Positions 8,279 through 16,823 of a DNA stretch of 64,000 nucleotides are shown piece by piece (position 1 is the first letter of the stretch; each line of letters begins with the position of its first letter). This DNA is from Acidobacteriota bacterium. GTDB taxonomy: Bacteria; Acidobacteriota; Thermoanaerobaculia; Gp7-AA8. The DNA lies in the NCBI GenBank assembly GCA_021325515.1, contig JAJPHC010000037.1:124001-188000 (forward strand), written 5' to 3'. Position numbers and translations under genes: made by a program. The notes under the pieces were generated by a model. That model was not told where the DNA came from. It saw only the letters and a list, made by a program, of their open reading frames with translations, and ran no database searches.

Positions 8279-8907
8279 AATACCGCTTCGTATTCTTCGA
8301 CGTCGACTCGACGCTCGTTTCGATCGAAGGGATCGATGTGCTGGCCGGCGGCAATCCCGAGGTCGCGAAGCTGACGGACGCGGCGATGAACGGCGAGATT
8401 CCGCTCGACGAAGTGTATGGACGGCGCCTGGAGATGATTCGTCCGGAGGCGGAAGCCGTCCGCGCGCTCGGTCAGACGTATCTGCAATCGATCGTCGACG
8501 GAGCGGAAGAGACGATCCGCGCGTTGCGTGAGGCCGCCGTTCAGGTTCACCTCGTGACTGCCGGCATCGCGCAGGCGATCGCTCCCCTCGCGGAGCATTT
8601 CGGAATTCCGCCGCGCGCGGTGCACGCGGTCGCGCTGCAATTCGACCGGGAAGGACGCTATGTCGATTTCGACCGGCGCTCGTTTCTGACGCGGCCCGGC
8701 GGCAAGGAGCTCGTCGTTCGCGACGTTCGCGCGCGCACGCACGGCAAGGCCGCGTTCGTCGGCGACGGGGTCAGCGATCTCGAGACCAGACCCTCCGTCG
8801 ATCTCTTCATCGGGTTCGGAGGCGTTTGCAGGAGAGAGCGCGTGAGGGAGAATGCAGAGGTCTACGTAACGTCGATGCGCGAGCTGCTCGCGTATCTGGT
8901 GGATTGA
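8275..8907 (+). CDS. serB: HAD-IB phosphatase, phosphoserine phosphatase-like
   Basis: A 210-residue HAD hydrolase with motif I VFFDVDSTLVSIEGID, in which DxDST matches phosphoserine phosphatase SerB, motif II HLVTAGIAQAI, a Lys at GGKEL, and motif IV FVGDGVSDLE. The cap region (residues of about 20-75, including EIPLDEVYGRRLEMIRP) is the short helical cap of the SerB group. SerB removes phosphate from O-phosphoserine to give L-serine. The assignment is strengthened by position: it is followed directly by a class V aminotransferase (1-nt gap) and serA, which supply the other two steps. It overlaps the preceding phosphatase by 4 bp. Confidence 0.82.
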   Translation: MKYRFVFFDVDSTLVSIEGIDVLAGGNPEVAKLTDAAMNGEIPLDEVYGRRLEMIRPEAEAVRALGQTYLQSIVDGAEETIRALREAAVQVHLVTAGIAQAIAPLAEHFGIPPRAVHAVALQFDREGRYVDFDRRSFLTRPGGKELVVRDVRARTHGKAAFVGDGVSDLETRPSVDLFIGFGGVCRRERVRENAEVYVTSMRELLAYLVD

Positions 8908-8908
8908 G

Positions 8909-9979
8909 ATGACCTGCAAATTCTTCGTTCCCGGCCCGACCTGGATTCGTCCCGAGCTGCTTGCGGAGCTCGCGCGTCCTGTGATCGGACATCGCAGTGC
9001 GGAGTTCCGCGATCTCTACGCGGGCATCCTCGCGAATCTGAAGCCGCTGTTCGGCACGGCCGCCAGCACGTTCGTCGTGACATCCTCGGGAACGGGCGTG
9101 ATGCAGGCGGCGCTGGAGAATTGCGTTGCCCGCCGGGTGCTCGTCACGACGTGCGGGGCGTTCTCCGAGCGCTGGTTCTCGATCGCCGAGTCGCTGGGCC
9201 TCGAAGCCGACCGGCTCGACGCAGGCTGGGGCAACGCGATCGATCCGGAAGCGCTCGCCGATCATCTCGCGTCGCGCCGTGCTCACTACGACGCGGTCAC
9301 GATCACGCACAACGAAACATCGACGGGCGTGACGAACGATGTTGCTGCGCTCGCCGCGATCGTTCGCGAGGAATCGCCCGGCACGATGGTGCTCGTCGAC
9401 GCCGTCTCTTCGCTCGGCGGCATGCCGGTGCGATTCGACGAGTGGGGGCTCGACGTCTGTCTGGCTTCCGTGCAGAAAGGCCTCGCACTGCCGCCCGGCA
9501 TCACCGTCGCGGCGATGTCGAATGCGGCGATCGAGCGGGCGAAGAAGCATCCGTATCGCGGCACGTACTTCGATCTCGTGCAGTACAAGGAAAAGGCGGA
9601 TGAGGTGAGCGTCCCGTCGACGCCGTCGATCCCGCACTTCTACGCGCTCGCCGCGCAGCTCGGTCGCATCATCAACAGCGAGGGGCTCGACGCACGCTAT
9701 GAGAGGCATCGGCAGATGCGCGACATCACCCTGCAGCGCACCGCGAAATTTGCGAAGCATCCGGGCGACGCGGCGCACGCGTCCTGCACGGTGACGGCGT
9801 TGCAGCCGGTGAAGTCTCCGGACGCGATCCGCACCGAGATGAAGAAGCGCGGCTACACCCTCGGCGGCGGCTACGGCGAGTGGAAGGAGACGACGTTTCG
9901 CATCGGGCACATGGGTGACATCACCGTCGAAGATCTCAATGCCATGCTCGACGTTCTCGAGGAGGTTGCGCTTGGCTGA
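8909..9979 (+). CDS. Class V PLP aminotransferase (serine pathway)
   Basis: A 356-residue fold-type I aminotransferase of the alanine/serine-glyoxylate aminotransferase group. Landmarks: MTCKFFVPGPTWIRPE at the N-terminus, the GHRSAEF signature, a TSSGTGVMQAA cofactor-phosphate loop, VLVDAVSSLGGMPV with the pyridine-nitrogen Asp, and the Schiff-base lysine K190 in ASVQKGLALPPG. In context it most likely converts 3-phosphohydroxypyruvate to O-phosphoserine, replacing canonical SerC, which belongs to the same fold class but has different signatures. This substitution is known in some lineages; here it is inferred from its place between serB-like and serA genes. It overlaps serA by 8 bp. Confidence 0.85.
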   Translation: MTCKFFVPGPTWIRPELLAELARPVIGHRSAEFRDLYAGILANLKPLFGTAASTFVVTSSGTGVMQAALENCVARRVLVTTCGAFSERWFSIAESLGLEADRLDAGWGNAIDPEALADHLASRRAHYDAVTITHNETSTGVTNDVAALAAIVREESPGTMVLVDAVSSLGGMPVRFDEWGLDVCLASVQKGLALPPGITVAAMSNAAIERAKKHPYRGTYFDLVQYKEKADEVSVPSTPSIPHFYALAAQLGRIINSEGLDARYERHRQMRDITLQRTAKFAKHPGDAAHASCTVTALQPVKSPDAIRTEMKKRGYTLGGGYGEWKETTFRIGHMGDITVEDLNAMLDVLEEVALG

Positions 9980-11552
9980 GCGGCTCAGGGTTCTCGTCAC
10001 CGATACCATCGCCGATTCGGGACTCGACATTCTTCGCAGTGCGGGCGATGTCGATCTCGACTACCGGCCCGGATTGAAGGACGAGGCTCTGCTGCAGGCG
10101 GTTGCGCAATCCGATGCGCTCATCACGCGCAGCGGAACGGCGGTGACGCCGGAGCTGGTGAACGCCGGCTCGCGCCTTCGCATCATCGGCCGCGCCGGTG
10201 TGGGACTCGACAATGTGGATGTCGACGCATGTACGGCGCGCGGCATCCTCGTGATCAATGCGCCGACGGCGAACATCATGTCGGCGACCGAGCATACGAT
10301 GGCGATGCTGCTCGCTCTCTGCCGCAACATCCCCGAGGCCCATGCGAGCGTGAAGCGCGGGGAGTGGACGCGCTCGAAATTCATGGGGACGGAGCTGGAG
10401 AAGAAGACGCTCGGCATCATCGGCTTCGGGCGGATCGGCACGCGGTTGTCGCGGCGCGCGCGCGGCTTCGACATGCATGTCATCGCCTACGATCCGTATG
10501 TCGCCGATGGTGTGTTTCAGCAGCATTCCGTCGAGCGCGTGCAGCTCGACGAGCTGCTTGCGCGCGCGGATGTCATCACCGTGCACACGCCGCTCACGGA
10601 CGAGACCCGGGGGATGCTGGGGCCCGCTGAGATCGCGAAGATGAAGCAGGGTGTGATCACTCTGAACATCGCGCGGGGCGGCATCTATGACGAGCAGGCG
10701 CTGGCGGATGGGTTGAACAGCGGAAAGATTGCGGGTGCCGCGGTCGACGTGTATACCGACGAGCCGCCGGGAGCGGAGCATCCGCTGCTGAAGGCGAAGA
10801 ACATCGTTCTCTCGCCGCACATCGGCGCCAATACGATCGAGGCGCAGGATCGCGTGGCAGTCGAGACGTCGCGCATGGTGATCGATGCGCTGCGGGGATC
10901 GATTTTCGTATCCGCCGTGAATCTGCCGTTCGAAGGAGATGCCGAGGCCGCACCCTTCATCAGTCTCGCGGAGCGCCTCGGATCGTTCGCCGCGCAGGTG
11001 ATCAACGGTCCGGTGAGCCGCGCGGAGATCGAGTTGTACGGCGTCGAGGAGAGGTTGCAGAAGATTCTCTCGATCGCGGCACTCAAGGGCCTGCTCTCGT
11101 CGCACGTCGGCAACGTGAACTTCGTGAATGCGGAGCAGATCGCGCAGCAGCGCGGCATCGGCATCGCGTCGAGCTCCAATCCGAATCCGCGCGATTACGC
11201 GAACCTCATCACGTTTCGCGCCTCATCGCAGCGCGATGAAGTGTGTGTCTCCGGCACGCTGTTCAGCGAGCGCAGCCAGCGCGTGGTGTCGGTCAACAGC
11301 TTTCGCGTGGAGTTCAAGCCGGAAGGCCATCTGCTGTACATCATCAACAAGGACGTGCCGGGCGTGGTCGGCAAAGTCGGCACGCTGCTGGGCGACTTCG
11401 AGATCAACATCGCGGAGTACAACCTCGCGCGCACGGCGACCGGCGGCAAGGCGATGGGCATCGTGACGATCGACTCGGCGATGCGTCCCGACGCGGTCGC
11501 GGCGCTGCGGCTGCATCCCGCCGTTGAGGAAGTGAAGCTCGTTCACCTGTGA
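9972..11552 (+). CDS. serA: D-3-phosphoglycerate dehydrogenase
   Basis: A 526-residue enzyme of the long SerA type, which oxidises 3-phosphoglycerate to 3-phosphohydroxypyruvate with NAD. The TTG start at 9972 is chosen from GGAGG at 9961-9965 and the N-terminus AERLRVLVTDTIADSG. Domains: substrate-binding halves (about 1-100 and 285-320), Rossmann domain with GIIGFGRIGTRLSRRA (GxGxxG), catalytic stretches NIARGGIYDE and LSPHIGANTIEAQDR, an intervening ASB domain (about 320-450), and a C-terminal ACT domain starting GHLLYIINKDVPGVVGKVG, the usual serine feedback site. It completes the phosphorylated serine pathway in one operon. Confidence 0.95.
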   Translation: MAERLRVLVTDTIADSGLDILRSAGDVDLDYRPGLKDEALLQAVAQSDALITRSGTAVTPELVNAGSRLRIIGRAGVGLDNVDVDACTARGILVINAPTANIMSATEHTMAMLLALCRNIPEAHASVKRGEWTRSKFMGTELEKKTLGIIGFGRIGTRLSRRARGFDMHVIAYDPYVADGVFQQHSVERVQLDELLARADVITVHTPLTDETRGMLGPAEIAKMKQGVITLNIARGGIYDEQALADGLNSGKIAGAAVDVYTDEPPGAEHPLLKAKNIVLSPHIGANTIEAQDRVAVETSRMVIDALRGSIFVSAVNLPFEGDAEAAPFISLAERLGSFAAQVINGPVSRAEIELYGVEERLQKILSIAALKGLLSSHVGNVNFVNAEQIAQQRGIGIASSSNPNPRDYANLITFRASSQRDEVCVSGTLFSERSQRVVSVNSFRVEFKPEGHLLYIINKDVPGVVGKVGTLLGDFEINIAEYNLARTATGGKAMGIVTIDSAMRPDAVAALRLHPAVEEVKLVHL

Positions 11553-11559
11553 GCGCGGC

Positions 11560-11565
11560 TACAAT
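11560..11565 (+). promoter_or_regulatory. -10 element next to the aldo/keto reductase start
   Basis: TACAAT lies 8 nt before ATG 11574, in the 21-nt gap after serA. A transcript from it would begin at or near the start codon. No clear -35 box was found 16-18 bp upstream. Confidence 0.4.
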
Positions 11566-11573
11566 TCAGACGG

Positions 11574-12560
11574 ATGGAGTATCGCGAGCTCGGGAAGACA
11601 GGCATCAGGGTCAGTGAGATCGGCTTCGGCGCGTGGGCCATCGGTGGTCCCACCGAAGCCTCCGGCGTTCCGATCGGATGGGGGCGTACGTCGGATGACG
11701 AATCGCTGGCGGCGATCCGGCGCGCGCGCGATCTCGGCGTGAACTTCTTCGACACCGCTGACAGCTATGGCTTCGGCCGCAGCGAGTCGCTCCTCGGCAT
11801 CGTGTTGTCGCGCAAGCGGCAGGATGTCGTCATCGCGACCAAGGTCGGCAACGCGCGCAGCGCGACCGGTGTGTTGCGCAAGGATTTCTCGAAGGAGCAC
11901 ATCTTCGTCGCCGTCGACGGATCGCTGCGCCGCCTGCGCACCGACTACATCGATCTCTATCAACTGCACAATCCGACGCTGCAGGATCTCCGGCGCGAAG
12001 AAATCCAGGAGGCGATGGAGCGGCTGCAGGAAGTGGGCAAGATCCGCTTCTGGGGCATCTCCATCTCCACTCCCGAAGAAGGGGTGGAGATCGTGACGCA
12101 TGGCTGGGGCTATACGCTGCAGGTGCTCTACAACATGCTGAATCAGGCGCCGGCAACGTCGCTCTTTCCGATCGCGAAAGAGAAGGGTTACGGCATCATC
12201 GCGCGCGTTCCGCTGGCGTCAGGGCTGCTGACAGGAAGGCTCCGGCCGGACACCGTCTTTGCGAAAGATGATGTGCGGCAGAACTTCCTCACGCCGCGAC
12301 GGCTGGCGGAAGCGTCCGACCGCGTCGACGAAGCGAAGTCGATCATCGGCGGCACGGCGCGCAATCTCGCGGAAGGTGCGCTGCGGTTCGTGCTGGCGAA
12401 TGATGCGGTGGCGACGGCGATCCCCGGTGCGCGCAACGTCCATCAGGTGGAGATGAACGTCGCTGCGTCGGAAGGACGTCTGCCTGAGGATGTCCTCGAG
12501 AAGTTGCGCACGCGCCTCGCCGACTACAACTTCTACCAGCGGCACTCGATCAGGATTTGA
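11574..12560 (+). CDS. Aldo/keto reductase
   Basis: A 328-residue TIM-barrel oxidoreductase beginning MEYRELGKTGIRVSEIGFG, the standard AKR opening. Catalytic Asp and Tyr are in FFDTADSYGFGRSE, the catalytic Lys in DVVIATKVGN, and the His in YIDLYQLHNP. The NADP-binding end carries IPGARNVHQVEMNV. The sequence most resembles the YajO/PdxI-like AKR groups that act on small aldehydes or sugars; the substrate is not predictable here. It is 21 bp after serA but has its own -10 box. Its 3' end overlaps the convergent response regulator by 11 bp. Confidence 0.9.
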   Translation: MEYRELGKTGIRVSEIGFGAWAIGGPTEASGVPIGWGRTSDDESLAAIRRARDLGVNFFDTADSYGFGRSESLLGIVLSRKRQDVVIATKVGNARSATGVLRKDFSKEHIFVAVDGSLRRLRTDYIDLYQLHNPTLQDLRREEIQEAMERLQEVGKIRFWGISISTPEEGVEIVTHGWGYTLQVLYNMLNQAPATSLFPIAKEKGYGIIARVPLASGLLTGRLRPDTVFAKDDVRQNFLTPRRLAEASDRVDEAKSIIGGTARNLAEGALRFVLANDAVATAIPGARNVHQVEMNVAASEGRLPEDVLEKLRTRLADYNFYQRHSIRI

Positions 12561-13206
12561 CGCTTTCTCCCATCTTTTTCCGGAGGGCGTAGCCGACAGC
12601 TTCCGCGCGCGTGTGCAGGCGCAGCTTGTCGAGGATGTTGCGCACGTGGAACTTCACGGTGTTCTCGCTGAGACCGAGGCGATGCGCGAGCTTGCGATTC
12701 GAGGTGACGCCTTCGACCATCAGCTCTAGGACGTCGCGCTCGCGCTCGGTGAGCTCGTCTGCTCCCTGCTCTGCGGCCGCGCGTACCGGTGCCGGCTTGG
12801 CGAATTCCTGAAGAAGCTTGCGCGCGAGCGATGGAGTGAGCGCAGGCTCCCCCTGACTCGCGCGATCGAGGAGAGAGAAGAACTCGTCGGCCTCGAGGTT
12901 TTTCAGTAGATAGCCCTGTGCGCCGGCTTTGATCGCATCGAACAGCGTCTCGTTGTCCTCGGACGCAGTCAGCACCACCACCTTCACATCGGACTGCCTT
13001 GCCGTCAGCTCGCGCGTCGCTTCGAGGCCGTTCATCTCCGGCATCGAGACATCCATCAGCACGAGATCGGGGTGAAGTTGCGCGACGAGGTCGATCGCCT
13101 GCAGGCCGTTCTTCGCCTCACCGACGACTTCATGGCCGCGCGACTGCAGGAGGCTGCGAAGGCCGTCGCGGAACAACGCGTGATCGTCGACGATGAGGAT
13201 GCGCAC
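12550..13206 (-). CDS. NarL/FixJ-family response regulator
   Basis: A 218-residue two-component regulator. The receiver domain (about 1-120) has the acidic pair in IVDDHALFRDG, the phosphoacceptor Asp in DLVLMDVSMPEMNG, Thr in VVLTASEDN and Lys in GYLLKN. A linker leads to a LuxR-type helix-turn-helix (about 150-213): LTERERDVLELMVEG, then NRKLAHRLGLSENTVKFHVRNIL. It is transcribed leftwards 29 bp after the histidine kinase gene, which is its probable partner. Regulated genes are unknown. Confidence 0.93.
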   Translation of the reverse strand: MRILIVDDHALFRDGLRSLLQSRGHEVVGEAKNGLQAIDLVAQLHPDLVLMDVSMPEMNGLEATRELTARQSDVKVVVLTASEDNETLFDAIKAGAQGYLLKNLEADEFFSLLDRASQGEPALTPSLARKLLQEFAKPAPVRAAAEQGADELTERERDVLELMVEGVTSNRKLAHRLGLSENTVKFHVRNILDKLRLHTRAEAVGYALRKKMGESVKS

Positions 13207-13235
13207 CGGGAGAGTATAGCGACTGAGACCAGGTC

Positions 13236-14591
13236 TCAGTTCGTGCGGATCGGAATCTCGACGCGAACGGAGGTTCCGCGGCCCGGCTGGCTGTCGATGG
13301 TGAACGTGCCGCCGATCGACTCCGCCCGCTCGCGCATCGTCGTCACGCCGAAGCGGGGAAACACCGCCGGCGTCTTCGACGCATGCTCCACTCCGACTCC
13401 ATCGTCGATCACGGTTAGCACGACGTGGCCGTTGCGGGAGCGCAGATCGATGCTCGCCGTCGTCGCGCGCGCATGCTTGCGGACGTTCGCGAGCGACTCC
13501 TGAATGATGCGGATGAGCTGCAACTCCGTCGCGGTCGGCAGAGACAGCGTCGCATCGATATAGAGCCGTGTGCTCACGTCGGTCTGCTCCATCCAGCGAT
13601 CGACGTACTCTTTCAGGACTTCGTGGAACGGGCGCGAGGCCTCCGGCAGCGTGCGCAGATCGACGATCGCTTCGCGAACATCTCCGTACGCTTCACGCGC
13701 CGCGTTGCCCAGCTCGCGCAACTGCGTGAGACCTTCCTCGGTCTTTCCCTGGCGGATGTATTCGGTCGCCGCCTGCACCTTCGTGTTTACGTAACCGAGA
13801 ACCTGCGCGATGCCGTCGTGCATCTCATGCGCGATGTGCAGCCGCTCGCGCGCGACTGCGAGATCGGCGACCTGTCGATGCAGATGCGCGTTGTCGATTG
13901 CGATGGCCGCCTGCACTGCAAACCGCTCCAGCGTTTCTTCATCACTCGAACTGAACGGCGCGCCGTTGGGCTTCTCGCTCAGGTAGAGGTTGGCCTTGAA
14001 CGGCCCCTTGCATACGACCGGCACCGCGAGCAGAGAACGCATCACCGGATGATTCGGCGGGAAACCATGCGAGCGCGGGTCTTTCCCGATATCGGGCAAC
14101 CGCAGCCGCTCGCCTTCGCGCAGCACGACTCCGAGGAGGCCGTGGCCTACGGGCGGAGGTCCGATCCGCGCGCGAACTTCCGGCGAGACGCCCCACGTGA
14201 TGAAATTCTGAATCGACCCGTCGTCGCGCTGCACGGATAGCGCGCCGTAGCGCGCGCCCACGAGACCGCACGCCTGCTCGACGACCTTGTTGAGAACGGA
14301 ATCGAGCGAGAGCTCCGCGGTCACTCCGAGCCCTGCCATGTGCAGCGCGAGCAGTTCGTTGTTGTGGCGCTCGAGACGATCCTGCATCCGGCCGATCGCG
14401 CGGACCATCAGCACGCTGACGACGATGAGAATCGAAGCGGCGACGCTGTCCAGCAGGATGCGGCTGGAGGCCGACGTCACGCCGATCGTCGAGAAACGAA
14501 CGAGCTCCAGCAGCGCGATCAGCACGATCGGCGCAATCACCGCCAGCCAGCGAAGATGTTTGACGAGCACCAGTAACTCTTGTTCCGGCAA
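13236..14591 (-). CDS. NarL-type sensor histidine kinase with GAF domain
   Basis: A sensor kinase of about 451 residues from a TTG start at 14591. Two hydrophobic membrane segments come first (WLAVIAPIVLIALLEL and SVAASILIVVSVLMVRAI). A GAF domain follows (about 95-240), and then a HisKA_3 dimerisation/phosphoacceptor region with the His in RLHIAHEMHDGIAQVLG, and an HATPase_c domain with VIDDGVGV and GRGTSVRVEIPI. HisKA_3 kinases pair with NarL-type regulators, and such a gene follows 29 bp downstream. The start is uncertain: ATG 14741 would add 50 low-complexity residues. An 11-bp perfect palindrome (14580-14605) overlaps the chosen start. Confidence 0.8.
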   Translation of the reverse strand: MPEQELLVLVKHLRWLAVIAPIVLIALLELVRFSTIGVTSASSRILLDSVAASILIVVSVLMVRAIGRMQDRLERHNNELLALHMAGLGVTAELSLDSVLNKVVEQACGLVGARYGALSVQRDDGSIQNFITWGVSPEVRARIGPPPVGHGLLGVVLREGERLRLPDIGKDPRSHGFPPNHPVMRSLLAVPVVCKGPFKANLYLSEKPNGAPFSSSDEETLERFAVQAAIAIDNAHLHRQVADLAVARERLHIAHEMHDGIAQVLGYVNTKVQAATEYIRQGKTEEGLTQLRELGNAAREAYGDVREAIVDLRTLPEASRPFHEVLKEYVDRWMEQTDVSTRLYIDATLSLPTATELQLIRIIQESLANVRKHARATTASIDLRSRNGHVVLTVIDDGVGVEHASKTPAVFPRFGVTTMRERAESIGGTFTIDSQPGRGTSVRVEIPIRTN

Positions 14592-14605
14592 GTATGCCGG
14601 AACAA
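14580..14605. repeat. 11-bp perfect inverted repeat at the kinase start
   Basis: TTGTTCCGGCA at 14580-14590 is repeated as its exact complement at 14595-14605 around the loop AGTA. It overlaps the predicted kinase start codon, so it could be an operator or an RNA hairpin that hides the start. A second, 7-bp inverted repeat (GGGCGGG at 14731-14737, CCCGCCC at 14742-14748) lies further upstream. The rest of the 350-nt divergent region 14592-14941 shows no gene that I can support. Confidence 0.6.
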
Positions 14606-14941
14606 CGTCCGCTTCGCGTGCAGCGAAGCGTGCAGCGGGTGTTGCTGAATCGAGTGAAATGATGAACGCATTGTCGGGCGATGCACAGAGGCAGTCGATC
14701 TCCCGTCGGGCGGTTCGGTTGCACGCATCAGGGCGGGTCATCCCGCCCCGCGGGGTGGGAAAGAAGAGAGGGATGTCGCCCTGATTCAGAGGAAATGTCT
14801 GAAACAACCGGTCTCGCATCGCACACGAGGTTGTGCGCGCCATCACCCGTTCATGTGTCGAATGCCACCCGGGTGGGTGGCGCGCAATCGCAAGGGGAAG
14901 CGCATCTTGAGCATCGTCAGAAACAAGAAGGAGCGTGCCCC

Positions 14942-15655
14942 ATGCCTTCGCCTTACAACATCGAGATCCAGGAACACTGCACGACCTGCACACTGCGCAA
15001 GGGAACGTTCTGCGCGCTCTCCGAGGGTGCACTCGCGACACTCGATCACATCAAGTACACGAGTGTTTATCCGAAGGGTTCCGTCCTCTTCGTCGAAGGG
15101 GAGCAGCCGCGCGGCGTGTTCGTGCTCTGCAGCGGACGGGCGAAGCTGACGATGTCGTCATCGGAAGGGAAGCGCCTGATCACGAAGATCGCCGAGGCGG
15201 GAGAGATCCTCGGTGTTGCGGCATCGATGCTCGGAAAGCCGTACGAAGTGACTGCAGAAACGGTCGAGCCGTCGCAGGTGAACTTCGTGCGCCGCGAAGA
15301 TTTTCTCCGGATGCTGGCATCGCACTCCGAGGCCTGCATGAACGCCGCACAGCAGTTGAGCGTCGAGCATCAGGCGGCGCAGCGCGGCATTCGTTCGCTG
15401 GGGCTGACGCAGTCGACGACCGAGAAGCTCGCCAGACTGATCCTCGAATGGACCGAGGCCGGCGAAGAGACGGCGAAAGGTGTGCGGGTGAAGGTTCTGC
15501 TGACCCATGAAGAAATCGGCCAGATGATCGGCAGCACTCGCGAAACCGTGACGCGCCTGCTGAGCGATTTCCGCCGCCGCAAGTACATCGACATCAAGGG
15601 ATCGAGTGTGTTCGTAACGAACCCGCGCGCGCTGGAGGCAGCAGTCTCGATCTGA
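14942..15655 (+). CDS. Crp/Fnr-family regulator with FNR-like cysteines
   Basis: A 237-residue transcription factor. The start at 14942 is preceded by AAGAAGGAG with 8-nt spacing. The N-terminus has a cysteine cluster, EHCTTCTLRKGTFC (C-x2-C-x7-C), similar in placement to the [4Fe-4S] ligands of FNR, and a further Cys falls in the beta-barrel (FVLCSGRAK). The cyclic-nucleotide-type barrel spans about 30-145, then the long dimer helix, then a winged helix with recognition segment THEEIGQMIGSTRETVTRLLSDF, whose E-xx-R matches the CRP/FNR contact pattern. It is probably an oxygen or redox sensor, which is inference from the cysteines. It is divergent from the kinase gene; two tRNA genes follow on the other strand. 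Confidence 0.88.
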   Translation: MPSPYNIEIQEHCTTCTLRKGTFCALSEGALATLDHIKYTSVYPKGSVLFVEGEQPRGVFVLCSGRAKLTMSSSEGKRLITKIAEAGEILGVAASMLGKPYEVTAETVEPSQVNFVRREDFLRMLASHSEACMNAAQQLSVEHQAAQRGIRSLGLTQSTTEKLARLILEWTEAGEETAKGVRVKVLLTHEEIGQMIGSTRETVTRLLSDFRRRKYIDIKGSSVFVTNPRALEAAVSI

Positions 15656-15666
15656 GCACGTTGGAT

Positions 15667-15743
15667 TGGCGTCCCCGGCAGGACTCGAACCTGCGACCCA
15701 CAGCTTAGAAGGCTGTTGCTCTATCCAACTGAGCTACGGGGAC
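15667..15743 (-). tRNA. tRNA-Arg (anticodon TCT)
   Basis: Read leftwards, this forms a full cloverleaf: 7-bp acceptor GTCCCCG/CGGGGAC, D-arm TAGCTCAGTTGGATAGAGCA, anticodon loop CTTCTAA with anticodon TCT, T-arm containing GGTTCGAGTCC, discriminator G and an encoded CCA at 15667-15669. Confidence 0.95.
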
Positions 15744-15759
15744 AGGAGGGGCGGCAAGT

Positions 15760-15836
<77 letters not shown>

Positions 15837-15877
15837 ACGCGGTGCAGGAAACAGGAGCGGCGGGACGCCGATTCCTG

Positions 15878-16312
15878 CTAGACCGCTTTCGCGGCTGCCT
15901 CGTTCGCCCGCCGCTGCGGCAGAGCCGCCATCCACTTCGCGCAATCCTGCGGCGCCAGGATGAACTCGAACGTCGTTCCGTGCGAGCGAAGCCGCAGCGC
16001 GCGGCAGCCATGATCGACAGGCCGTCCGGTCGCCAGTTCGTCGTCGTACTCGACCTCGTCGATCATGTTGAGGTCGAACAACGCGTTCAAGTCGGGGTTT
16101 TCGTAATAGAACTTGTCTTCCGTAAGGGCGAGCGCAACAGGCATCCGCTCCAATCCCTCGATGTATTCGGCACGGCTGACGAGCTTCGATGAAGGGCGAC
16201 GCTTCGTCATGATTTCCTCGAGCAGATCGCTCGTCCGCGTGCGGACGAAAAGGACGATAAGGCCGGCGAGCACCACGAGACCTACAACGGTGATGGTACC
16301 AACCATGGTCAT
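15878..16312 (-). CDS. Unknown small single-pass membrane protein
   Basis: A 144-residue protein that I do not recognise. The start at 16312 has AGGGAGG seven bases upstream; a second ATG two codons later is also possible. Residues of about 5-25 ([18 protein letters not shown]) form one membrane helix, so the remaining 115 residues form a single soluble domain. That domain is acidic in the middle ([13 protein letters not shown]) and ends Ala/Arg-rich. A run with the feel of a compact alpha/beta fold ([17 protein letters not shown]) lies near residues 110-128. It lies between the tRNA pair and the divergent Nudix gene. Confidence 0.6.
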   Translation of the reverse strand: MTMVGTITVVGLVVLAGLIVLFVRTRTSDLLEEIMTKRRPSSKLVSRAEYIEGLERMPVALALTEDKFYYENPDLNALFDLNMIDEVEYDDELATGRPVDHGCRALRLRSHGTTFEFILAPQDCAKWMAALPQRRANEAAAKAV

Positions 16313-16382
16313 GGGGAATCCTCCCTCTATCTGTTCGTCGCTGTTATCGCAATGTACCCCTTTTCATGCAAAATCACTAGCC

Positions 16383-16823
16383 ATGGGCGAGGGGAAGCGG
16401 AAAGTGCGCAACGAGCACTCATCAGGAGGAGCCGTACTCACCCTTCTCGACGGTCGACCGCACGTCGCACTCATCGCCACACGCGGCCGCACACGCTGGG
16501 GTTTGCCCAAGGGAGCGGTCGATGAAGGGGAAACCTCGGAGCAGGCGGCACTGCGCGAAGTACGGGAAGAGACAGGACTCGTGGGCGAGATCGTCCGGCC
16601 GCTCGACACGATCGAATACTTCTTTCGCGTCGGCGACACGCTGATCAAAAAGCGCGTCGATTTCTATCTGATGGCGTTGAAAGGCGGAACGCTGACGCCG
16701 CAGCTCACCGAGGTTGACGACGTCGAGTGGGTCGAGCTTTCGGAGGCGATTGCGCGCGCGAGCTTCGACTCCGAGAAGAAGCTGCTCGAGGCGATCGCCG
16801 CGGAGATTTCGTCGCAGCTTTAG
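16383..16823 (+). CDS. Nudix hydrolase
   Basis: A 146-residue protein with a complete Nudix box, GAVDEGETSEQAALREVREE followed by TGL (Gx5Ex7REUxEExGU), which binds the metal that activates water for cleavage of X-linked nucleoside diphosphates. Strands before the box (GAVLTLLDGRPHVALIATRG and TRWGLPKG) fit the fold. The substrate is unknown; the short length and lack of extra domains resemble diadenosine-polyphosphate or 8-oxo-dGTP-type members. The start at 16383 excludes an upstream extension that runs antisense through the neighbouring gene. A -10-like CAAAAT ends 8 nt before the ATG. Its last 119 bp overlap the convergent LigD-type gene. Confidence 0.88.
   Translation: MGEGKRKVRNEHSSGGAVLTLLDGRPHVALIATRGRTRWGLPKGAVDEGETSEQAALREVREETGLVGEIVRPLDTIEYFFRVGDTLIKKRVDFYLMALKGGTLTPQLTEVDDVEWVELSEAIARASFDSEKKLLEAIAAEISSQL

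Noticed and set aside
14681-14941. N-terminal extension of the Crp/Fnr-type regulator
   Set aside because: The 87 extra residues are low-complexity and precede a start with an excellent ribosome site and the conserved Cys cluster.
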